Source of the DNA: Paucimonas sp.
Lineage (GTDB): Bacteria > Pseudomonadota > Gammaproteobacteria > Burkholderiales > Burkholderiaceae_D
DNA: 11,209 nucleotides
NCBI GenBank assembly: GCA_029266815.1
Contig: JAQSWC010000074.1
Span: 1 to 11,209, forward strand
Direction of reading: 5' to 3'
Shown piece by piece: positions 6,833 to 11,209 of this stretch. Position 1 is the first letter of the stretch, and each line of letters starts with the position of its first letter. Made by a program: the position numbers and the translations under genes. The notes beneath the pieces were generated by a model. That model was not told where the DNA came from, ran no database searches, and saw only the letters and a list, made by a program, of their open reading frames with translations.

Positions 6833-8241
6833 GGCGTATCCCTTGAGACATCCCTGCCGGCCGACAGCGGCCGGTTGGGCAGGTCGTCCGGCCTGGTCGG
6901 CACGCCACGCGGCCCCTTGGCGATCATGCGGCTGATGTACCAGATGCCGATAGAAAACACGACGGAATACACGATGATGAACAAGGCCAGCGACGTCGCG
7001 ACCTGCGCGGCCGTCACCGGCGATACCGCGTCGGCGGTGCGAAGCACGCCGTAGGCAATCCAGGGCTGGCGCCCGGTTTCAGTGACTGTCCATCCCGCAA
7101 GAATCGCAATGAAGCCGAGCGGCCACGCGTGCGTCAGCGGCTTGAGGTACCAGTGTGCATCGAACAGCTTGCGGCGCCACCACAGGAACGCGCCGATCAG
7201 GCCGGCGGCAATCATCAGCAAACCCAACCCCACCATCAAACGAAAACTGAAGAACACCGGCTTGACCGGCGGCCGGTCTTGCGGCGCAAAATCCTTCAAT
7301 CCGGGAAACAGCCCATTGGGATCGTGCGTGATGATCAGACTGCCCAACTTAGGTATGGATACTTGCGCATGATTGCGCTCTTCCTTTTCATCCGGCCACG
7401 CGAACAGAATCAATGGCGCCGGCTTCGATCCATCCCAATGCCCCTCTATCGCGGCCACCTTCGCCGGCTGATGACGGCTGGTGTTCAGTCCGTGCAGATC
7501 GCCTACCACCAGTTGCAGCGGCGCCAGCACGGCCAGCATGCCGAGGCCCATGTGGACCATGGTTTTAGCCTCGTCCGTGAAGCGCTTCTGCAGCCAGTAG
7601 CGCGCGCCGGTGGCCAGCACGACCAGCGAGGTCGTGAGATAGGCGGCGATCATCATGTGGGTGAAGCGGTAAGGGAAGCTGGGATTGAAAATGATCTGCC
7701 ACCAGTCGACCGGATAAGTGACGCCGTCCTTCATCGCAAAACCAGCAGGCGTATGCATCCAGCTATTGGCTGCAAGAATCCAGAATCCGGACAGCGCCGT
7801 TCCGAACGCGACGATGATGCACGCCGCAACGATGATGCACGCCAGCGTATGCAGCCGCGGCGGAAAGCGGTTCCAGCCGAACAGCATGATGCCAAGGAAG
7901 CTCGCTTCCAGGAAGAATGCCGTCAGCACTTCATAGCTGAAGAGCGGCCCCAGCGTATTGCCGATGACGGTGGCGAAACGGCTCCAGTTGGTGCCGAGCT
8001 GGTATTCCATGACGATGCCCGACACCACACCCATGGCAAAGGAAACAGCGAAGATCTTGGTCCAGAAGTGCGCGAGCGTGTGATAGTGCGGCTTGCCGGT
8101 TTTCAGCCACAACACTTCGAGCGTTGCAATGTATGCCGAGAGCCCGATCGTGAAAGTGGGAAAGATGATGTGAAAAGCGATCGTGAACCCGAACTGCACA
8201 CGCGCAAGAAAAGTGGCATCGAAGCCTGCGATTGTTTCCAC
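6829..8241 (-). CDS. cydA: Cytochrome bd quinol oxidase subunit I (short Q-loop, CioA-like)
   Basis: CydA carries the quinol site and the hemes b558, b595 and d in the cytoplasmic membrane. The protein has 470 residues, against about 520 in E. coli. The GTG at 8241 is chosen because it places the conserved heme histidine (H24 in AFHIIFPTFTIG) at the usual distance from the start; its ribosome site is weak. Other expected residues are E104 and E112, H195 in RFTHM (b558 ligand), M336 in FRLM (second b558 ligand), K261 and E266 in KVAAIE of the Q-loop, and GRQPW at 390-394. The Q-loop between about 250 and 330 lacks the long insertion of E. coli CydA, which defines the short-Q-loop group that includes cyanide-insensitive oxidases. 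The gene lies 18 bases after an NTF2-like gene and overlaps cydB by 4 bases, suggesting one operon. Confidence 0.97.
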   Translation of the reverse strand: METIAGFDATFLARVQFGFTIAFHIIFPTFTIGLSAYIATLEVLWLKTGKPHYHTLAHFWTKIFAVSFAMGVVSGIVMEYQLGTNWSRFATVIGNTLGPLFSYEVLTAFFLEASFLGIMLFGWNRFPPRLHTLACIIVAACIIVAFGTALSGFWILAANSWMHTPAGFAMKDGVTYPVDWWQIIFNPSFPYRFTHMMIAAYLTTSLVVLATGARYWLQKRFTDEAKTMVHMGLGMLAVLAPLQLVVGDLHGLNTSRHQPAKVAAIEGHWDGSKPAPLILFAWPDEKEERNHAQVSIPKLGSLIITHDPNGLFPGLKDFAPQDRPPVKPVFFSFRLMVGLGLLMIAAGLIGAFLWWRRKLFDAHWYLKPLTHAWPLGFIAILAGWTVTETGRQPWIAYGVLRTADAVSPVTAAQVATSLALFIIVYSVVFSIGIWYISRMIAKGPRGVPTRPDDLPNRPLSAGRDVSRDTP

Positions 8242-8259
8242 GTCGAGCCTGGGCCGTGT

Positions 8260-8679
8260 CTACTGCGCGCGCTGACGCGGAAGCTGCTCGGTGTCGAAAT
8301 AGGCCTTGAAGCGCTGGATCTTGCCGTTATCATCGAACGTCAGCAAGCTGATACCGCGGTAATCGAGCGCCTGGTCCTGCGCATCGGTGCCGGTGGAATG
8401 CCATACCAGGCCGGCTGCATGCTCGCCGAGCGTAATGTCGGTGAATTCGGAATGGATTGCCTTGAAAGTGGCACGGTATTCATGCCAGAACGCGGCAATG
8501 TCCTCACGTCCCATCCGCTCATGCTTGGCACGATCCTGCATGATGATCGAGTTCGACAGTGCGGCCTGGTCGGAAAAGAGATCAGCAATATCCTCTACCG
8601 CCTGCTCGTCGCCCTCTTCCAGCTGATGAAGGGCGGCAATGAATTTGTCTGCGGCTTCCCTGGCTAGCTCCTGGCTCAT
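8260..8679 (-). CDS. NTF2/SnoaL-fold protein of unknown function
   Basis: The protein has 139 residues counted from the ATG at 8679, which has GGAG (8690-8687) 7 bases upstream. An in-frame upstream start at 8730 lacks this. Alternating strands and the C-terminal segment FDDNGKIQRFKAYFDTEQL are typical of the SnoaL-like group of the NTF2 superfamily, with a helical N terminus (about 3-36). The family is a cone-shaped alpha+beta fold used as an enzyme (ketosteroid isomerase, SnoaL cyclase), ligand binder or oligomerisation domain, so the fold does not give a function. It sits 18 bases upstream of cydA on the same strand and is probably co-transcribed. There is no signal peptide. A role linked to the bd oxidase is possible but not supported by any motif. 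Confidence 0.8.
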   Translation of the reverse strand: MSQELAREAADKFIAALHQLEEGDEQAVEDIADLFSDQAALSNSIIMQDRAKHERMGREDIAAFWHEYRATFKAIHSEFTDITLGEHAAGLVWHSTGTDAQDQALDYRGISLLTFDDNGKIQRFKAYFDTEQLPRQRAQ

Positions 8680-8686
8680 GGCATCG

Positions 8687-8690
8687 CTCC
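8687..8690 (-). promoter_or_regulatory. Ribosome binding site deciding the NTF2-like start
   Basis: GGAG on the minus strand is followed by 7 bases and then the ATG at 8679. This makes the shorter 139-residue protein more likely than the 156-residue reading from 8730. Confidence 0.5.
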
Positions 8691-8722
8691 GGCAAATGTC
8701 GATGCCTGTCCGATCAGCCAGC

Positions 8723-8743
8723 GCGAGCAAAGTTCTCGCTCGC
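8723..8743 (-). terminator. Hairpin after the zinc-ribbon gene, weak terminator candidate
   Basis: GCGAGC (8723-8728) pairs with GCTCGC (8738-8743) over a 9-base loop, 7 bases past the stop of the zinc-ribbon gene. There is no T-run, so termination is uncertain. Confidence 0.25.
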
Positions 8744-8750
8744 TAGCCTG

Positions 8751-8960
8751 TTAATGATGATGGGACCATGTTCCTTCGGGGGCGGCAAGATAGCTTTCTA
8801 CTGCGGCTTTTTCGCCGATGGCGTGGCGCAATAACTCACCGCATTTGCAGATGCCCTGGTAAGGCTGGATATGGGAACAGGCGGATACCTTTTGCAGATA
8901 CAACGTGACCGGCTTCGAGCATTTCTTGCATTTGAAGGTGAGGGTGCGGGCGGGTTTCAT
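8751..8960 (-). CDS. Small zinc-ribbon-like protein with C-terminal histidines
   Basis: The protein has 69 residues. C11-x-x-C14 and C38-x-C40-G make two metal knuckles separated by a short basic and aromatic stretch, the layout of a small zinc ribbon; C28 is an extra cysteine. The protein ends in SHHH, which could add metal affinity. The ATG at 8960 follows AGGAAAG at a distance of about 4 to 8 bases. No family is recognised with confidence, and function is unknown. Such proteins may bind nucleic acid or a partner protein, or may handle metal. It lies upstream of the NTF2-like gene and cydAB on the same strand with a 71-base gap that contains a hairpin, so co-transcription is uncertain. The positioned cysteines and ribosome site argue for a real gene. 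Confidence 0.65.
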   Translation of the reverse strand: MKPARTLTFKCKKCSKPVTLYLQKVSACSHIQPYQGICKCGELLRHAIGEKAAVESYLAAPEGTWSHHH

Positions 8961-9036
8961 GAGGCTTTCCTGGACAGTCGGGTTGCGTGCGAATCCGGAA
9001 TTTTACAGGGCATGCCTGTCTGAAGTCGCACCCGCC

Positions 9037-9055
9037 TATCTGCAGGCAGCAGATA
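9037..9055 (-). terminator. Hairpin after the small acidic gene, possible terminator
   Basis: TATCTGC (9037-9043) and GCAGATA (9049-9055) form a perfect 7-bp stem with a 5-base loop, 23 bases past the stop at 9079. No T-run follows on either strand. It lies in a 118-base gap without genes. Confidence 0.3.
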
Positions 9056-9078
9056 CTGATTGGCCTGCGCAACGTTGA

Positions 9079-9330
9079 TTATCGTTTGAACGGGTTTTCC
9101 GTCTCGTCGGTCGGGGAGTTCTGTACATGCTCCGGCAGCTTTTCCGAATTGAGTATCTTGAGCATGCCATCGAGCACCGACTTGAGCTGCCGGGCATATT
9201 CCAGTCCCTGGCGATCGCGCGTGATATTGATGGAACCGTAGATGGCAATCCGGTCTTCACCGTTTTCAATCGTGAGCTCGTCGATCGACGCCGATTCCTC
9301 GGAGTTTTGAAAAGGCTGGATAAGCTGCAT
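9079..9330 (-). CDS. Small acidic protein of unknown function coupled to the nuclease gene
   Basis: The protein has 83 residues from the ATG at 9330, which has GGAGG (9340-9336) 5 bases upstream. An in-frame ATG at 9345 would overlap the nuclease stop as ATGA but has no ribosome site. The protein is acidic, with about 15 D/E against about 9 K/R. It has a predicted strand-turn-strand part (about 15-38, IDELTIENGEDRIAIYGSIN), a helix (about 43-62) and a disordered polar tail. There is no signal peptide, so it is probably cytoplasmic. No family is recognised. It begins 11 bases after the nuclease stop codon, so the two are almost certainly translated from one mRNA. A role as inhibitor or partner of the nuclease is possible, but the nuclease appears exported, which makes cytoplasmic neutralisation less obvious. 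Confidence 0.7.
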   Translation of the reverse strand: MQLIQPFQNSEESASIDELTIENGEDRIAIYGSINITRDRQGLEYARQLKSVLDGMLKILNSEKLPEHVQNSPTDETENPFKR

Positions 9331-9335
9331 GTTTT

Positions 9336-9340
9336 CCTCC
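9336..9340 (-). promoter_or_regulatory. Strong ribosome binding site between nuclease stop and small gene
   Basis: GGAGG followed by AAAAC and the ATG at 9330. It lies just after the nuclease stop codon (9344-9342), as expected for translation coupled to the upstream gene. Confidence 0.7.
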
Positions 9341-9341
9341 G

Positions 9342-10139
9342 TCATTCGACTTCGACCGGTGCATTCTTGTTGCCGCGCTGCCGGTGCGGCGTCGGTGTCG
9401 GCATAGGCATTTCGGTTTCCTTGATCTGCGCGGGCATTTTCGGAAACAGGTTGATGCCGATGCGGTTTTCCAGTGCGGCGATCGACAGGGTCTGATATTC
9501 CATGCCGGGCGCGTTGCGCGTGACATAGGCGCCGGCAGCCTGTCTCCCCGGATCGTATATTGCCTTGAATACCGAGGTAGGCACCAGTACCCGGCGGTTC
9601 AGGCGTTTCAGCGAATTGCCCTCGAAGATCGGGCCGGTGATGACAAAGATGCTGCCTGTCTCGCGCGCCAGATCGCGTGTTGCGTCTTCGATGCCTTCCC
9701 ACAGTATCTGGTTGTTCTTCGGATGTTGCGGAATCATGTTCGCCAGCGAGAAGCTTTCATACTGCGCGGTTTCGGTCGGCATGTCGCCGGAAGGCGCCAT
9801 GTGTCCTCGGTCATATCCGGAGCGTACATAATCGGCCAGCTCCGCGCGATCATTGGGAGACAGGTTTTCGTCTGCGTGAAATGTATTCTTGCGCTTCATT
9901 GTCTTGGCCATCTCGACTCGCTGGCTCGTCAGGTGTTCCGCCACCCACAGTGGCGTGCGGGACGCGCCGCTATGCATGACGGCATAGCCTTCATAGCAGA
10001 GCAGGTCGGTCCTGGATGCAAGTGCGGGATTGGTAAGGACGGGTTTCGCGGCGTCGGCAAAATGCGGGTCGCAATTGGGCTTGCTGCAGGCTGCGCAGGC
10101 CAGCACGAGGACGGCAAGGACGAAACGGCGGAAGATCAT
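9342..10139 (-). CDS. Exported DNA/RNA non-specific endonuclease (NUC1 family, His-Me finger)
   Basis: The protein has 265 residues from the ATG at 10139. It belongs to the Serratia nuclease/NucA family, magnesium-dependent enzymes that cut DNA and RNA without sequence preference. The catalytic motif DRGHMAPSGDM (110-120) is intact, with H113 as general base. The metal-site region NMIPQHPKNNQILWEGIE (134-151) carries the family's conserved asparagine and glutamate. Residues 1-18 form an export signal, a basic MIFRR start and a hydrophobic core, ending in ACAAC; C15 or C18 could be lipidated although neither lipobox is canonical. C23 and C48 could form a disulfide. The tail after 240 is proline/threonine-rich and basic. 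The start lacks a clear ribosome site. A longer reading from 10259 is rejected because that ATG lies directly behind a terminator. It probably acts in the periplasm or at the surface. Confidence 0.9.
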   Translation of the reverse strand: MIFRRFVLAVLVLACAACSKPNCDPHFADAAKPVLTNPALASRTDLLCYEGYAVMHSGASRTPLWVAEHLTSQRVEMAKTMKRKNTFHADENLSPNDRAELADYVRSGYDRGHMAPSGDMPTETAQYESFSLANMIPQHPKNNQILWEGIEDATRDLARETGSIFVITGPIFEGNSLKRLNRRVLVPTSVFKAIYDPGRQAAGAYVTRNAPGMEYQTLSIAALENRIGINLFPKMPAQIKETEMPMPTPTPHRQRGNKNAPVEVE

Positions 10140-10263
10140 CAACAGCGGGCGGGCATGGTTTGTCGGTTCGAGCCGCTTTCCCGCGACATGTTTCACTCGC
10201 ATGCGGAAAGCATGTGCGGTCGCAAGCTGTTTCAGAAGGCAGCCAATTTGCCGAGGCATAAAG

Positions 10264-10299
10264 AAAAAGCCCGGCGGCTCATGCCACGCGGGCTTTTTT
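10264..10299. terminator. Bidirectional rho-independent terminator
   Basis: AAAAAGCCCG (10264-10273) pairs with CGGGCTTTTT (10289-10298). An inner GGC/GCC stem encloses the loop TCAT. Rightward transcripts end in six T (10294-10299); leftward transcripts end in five T followed by CTTT. It isolates the nuclease gene from upstream transcription. Confidence 0.85.
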
Positions 10300-10403
10300 G
10301 TCTCCTCGTCCCATGACTTGGGTATTTATTTTGGTGCACTTCCAGCATGGATCATGAACGATCATTCCGCAAGGCAACTAATGGTGAACTTGTGTTAAAT
10401 CAA

Positions 10404-10431
10404 TAAAAAACCCGCCCTTTCGGAGCGGGTT
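10404..10431 (-). terminator. Leftward rho-independent terminator with GAAA tetraloop
   Basis: On the minus strand AACCCGC (10431-10425) pairs with GCGGGTT (10415-10409). A bulged T and a CC/GG extension close a GAAA loop (10421-10418). A run of six T (10410-10405) follows. The rightward side has no T-run, so the terminator acts leftward. No leftward protein gene lies before it. Confidence 0.8.
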
Positions 10432-10495
10432 GAACTCAATTCATAGAACTGAGGAGACGACTTCATATTGACATACGGCAATATAAATTGCCAGG
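10404..10495 (-). ncRNA. Candidate leftward small RNA ending in the GAAA-loop terminator
   Basis: Read leftward, three hairpins follow one another. The first is GGCAAT/ATTGCC (10492-10477) with a 4-base loop. The second is CTCAGTTC/GAATTGAG (10453-10435) with a 3-base loop. The third is the terminator. In the second stem the single imperfect position is a G-U pair in the leftward RNA but an A-C mismatch in the rightward one, which favours a leftward transcript. The stretch GTCTCCTC just before that stem could pair with Shine-Dalgarno sequences. No protein gene explains the terminator. The 5' end is unknown and no good promoter was found, so the right boundary is a guess. Confidence 0.35.
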
Positions 10496-10662
10496 TGGAA
10501 ATTGAAAACAAGTGTCAAAAGCCCGATATGTTGCTTTTGGTCAAGGGAACCCTTAAGTCGCTGTCACCTTCTCATGCTCGTTTGTCGGTACGGCATATTG
10601 GAATTTGACGACTTTGCCCGCAATACCGGCACTGGAAATGACGCGGCACGACAGCAGACGCC

Positions 10663-10692
10663 TGTACACAGGATGCCTGCGCCTGTTATATA
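10663..10692 (+). promoter_or_regulatory. Promoter candidate for a leaderless DUF3095 mRNA
   Basis: TGTACA (10663-10668) and TATATA (10687-10692) are spaced by 18 bases, each with 4 of 6 consensus matches. Transcription would start near 10699-10702, at the start codon itself. No ribosome site precedes that codon, which fits a leaderless transcript. Confidence 0.35.
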
Positions 10693-10701
10693 GCTAGCGT
10701 G

Positions 10702-11209
10702 ATGCCAACCAATTCACCCCGCTCCGTCGACTTCTACCGCAACCTCCCGTCTCGCGCATCGTTTGCGGAAGCAACGGACACGTCAACCCATGTCGATCTG
10801 CCCGGAGACTGGTGGATCATTGTTGCGGACATCGCAGGGTCGACCAAGGCCATCGAATCCGGGTCGTACAAGGCGGTCAACACAGTGGGCGTGGCCTGCA
10901 TTGCCGCTGTTTCCAATATCGATCGCTCTGTCGATCTTCCCTTTGTGTTCGGCGGCGACGGCGCCACCTTCGCGGTGCCGGACGAATTCCAGGTGCCTGC
11001 TGCGGCTGCACTGCGAGCTTCGCAGCGGTTGTCGCGCGAGGGCTTCGGCCTGCCATTGCGGGTCGGCATGGTGCAGGTGCGCGACCTGAACGTTGGCGGA
11101 TTCCGTACGCGCGTCGGCAAGCTGCAACTCTCATCTCATGTGACGCAACCCGTGTTCTCGGGCCGCGGCTGGGAAGAGGCAGAGCGGCGTATCAAGAATC
11201 CAGACAGGG
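10702..11209 (+). CDS. DUF3095-type protein, class III nucleotidyl cyclase-like motifs, partial
   Basis: The first 169 codons are present and the gene leaves the right edge. The start is the ATG at 10702; a GTG at 10699 is adjacent and in frame. The N terminus (FYRNLPSRASF, about 11-21; LPGDWWIIVADIAGSTKAIE, about 33-52; YKAVNTVGVACIAAV; FVFGGDGATF, 81-90) matches what I recall of the uncharacterised DUF3095 family. VADIAGST places D43 where class III cyclases and GGDEF proteins hold their first metal aspartate, and GGDGAT places D86 where the second one is expected. This suggests a nucleotidyl cyclase fold, perhaps with activity, but the substrate- and transition-state-binding residues lie partly outside the window. 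No signal peptide or membrane helix is seen. No ribosome site is seen. It is transcribed divergently from the nuclease region. Confidence 0.82.
   Translation, partial: MPTNSPRSVDFYRNLPSRASFAEATDTSTHVDLPGDWWIIVADIAGSTKAIESGSYKAVNTVGVACIAAVSNIDRSVDLPFVFGGDGATFAVPDEFQVPAAAALRASQRLSREGFGLPLRVGMVQVRDLNVGGFRTRVGKLQLSSHVTQPVFSGRGWEEAERRIKNPDR

Larger units (their letters stand above)
10140..10701. other. Long intergenic region with two terminators and hairpins, no convincing protein gene
   Basis: These 562 bases lie between the leftward nuclease gene and the rightward DUF3095 gene. The region holds a bidirectional terminator, a leftward terminator, two other hairpins and a direct repeat GATCAT (10350-10355 and 10360-10365, period 10), and its right end holds a promoter candidate. 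The nuclease promoter should lie between 10140 and 10263. No good -35/-10 pair was recognised there. Short open frames exist but lack ribosome sites, apart from one weak TTG frame discussed among the rejected items. Confidence 0.5.

Noticed and set aside
7129..8667. Long rightward open frame (512 codons) opposite cydA and the NTF2-like gene
   Set aside because: Antisense to a secure cydA and rich in Q, R and H as expected of a shadow frame; no domain is recognised.
9342..10259. Nuclease start at the ATG at 10259
   Set aside because: That ATG lies immediately after the leftward T-run of the terminator at 10264-10299, and the added 40 residues would bury the signal peptide.
10468..10487. TTGACA followed by TATAAA as a rightward promoter
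   Set aside because: Only 8 bases separate the two hexamers, far from the 16-18 needed.
10468..10611. Rightward frame of about 47 codons from a TTG at 10468 with GAGGAG upstream
   Set aside because: The spacing to the ribosome-like site is long (11 bases), the start overlaps a hairpin, and the product is not recognisable. The GAGGAG is equally explained as the complement of the candidate small RNA.

Overview
The window looks like part of a proteobacterial chromosome, most likely a betaproteobacterium (Burkholderiales, perhaps an Oxalobacteraceae relative). This rests on moderately high GC, gene style and intergenic palindromes, and is an inference rather than a sequence match. No rRNA, tRNA, CRISPR array, transposase or phage gene was seen. 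Most genes are intact. One is cut by the left edge and one by the right edge.

Left part (1-3243). A secreted protein with a chitin-binding type 3 (CBM5/12-like) module reads leftward from a TTG start at 407 and leaves the window. After about 430 bases without a convincing gene, a rightward run encodes E1 alpha (842-1804) and E1 beta (1822-2799) of a thiamine-diphosphate 2-oxoacid dehydrogenase. It is followed by a four-helix membrane protein (2833-3243) that resembles a fragment of heme-copper oxidase subunit I. No E2 or E3 gene follows, so E1 is separated from its usual partners here.

Middle part (3244-8960). An intergenic stretch holds a hairpin and a composite, palindrome-rich repeat element (about 3341-3512). 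All genes from here to 10139 read leftward. In transcription order, from high to low coordinates, they are: a small zinc-ribbon protein, an NTF2/SnoaL-fold protein, cydA and cydB, and a PAS-PAS-GGDEF-EAL cyclic-di-GMP protein. cydA and cydB overlap by ATGA and encode a short-Q-loop cytochrome bd quinol oxidase. The SnoaL gene lies 18 bases upstream of cydA and is probably co-transcribed with it.

Right part (8961-11209). A lipoprotein-like DNA/RNA non-specific endonuclease (10139-9342) is coupled to a small acidic protein of unknown function (9330-9079). Upstream of the nuclease are a bidirectional terminator (10264-10299) and a second, leftward terminator (10404-10431). Together with two further hairpins, the second suggests an undescribed leftward small RNA at about 10404-10495. 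The window ends in the first 169 codons of a DUF3095-type protein whose motifs resemble class III nucleotidyl cyclases. It may be translated from a leaderless mRNA.

Taken together, the window combines respiratory flexibility (bd oxidase, oxidase-like fragment, orphan E1), second-messenger signalling (c-di-GMP enzyme, cyclase-like protein) and exported proteins acting on polymers (chitin-binding protein, nuclease). No clear defence or mobile system is present. The items most worth pursuing are the orphan E1 with its membrane partner, the candidate small RNA, the cyclase-like protein and the nuclease/small-protein pair.
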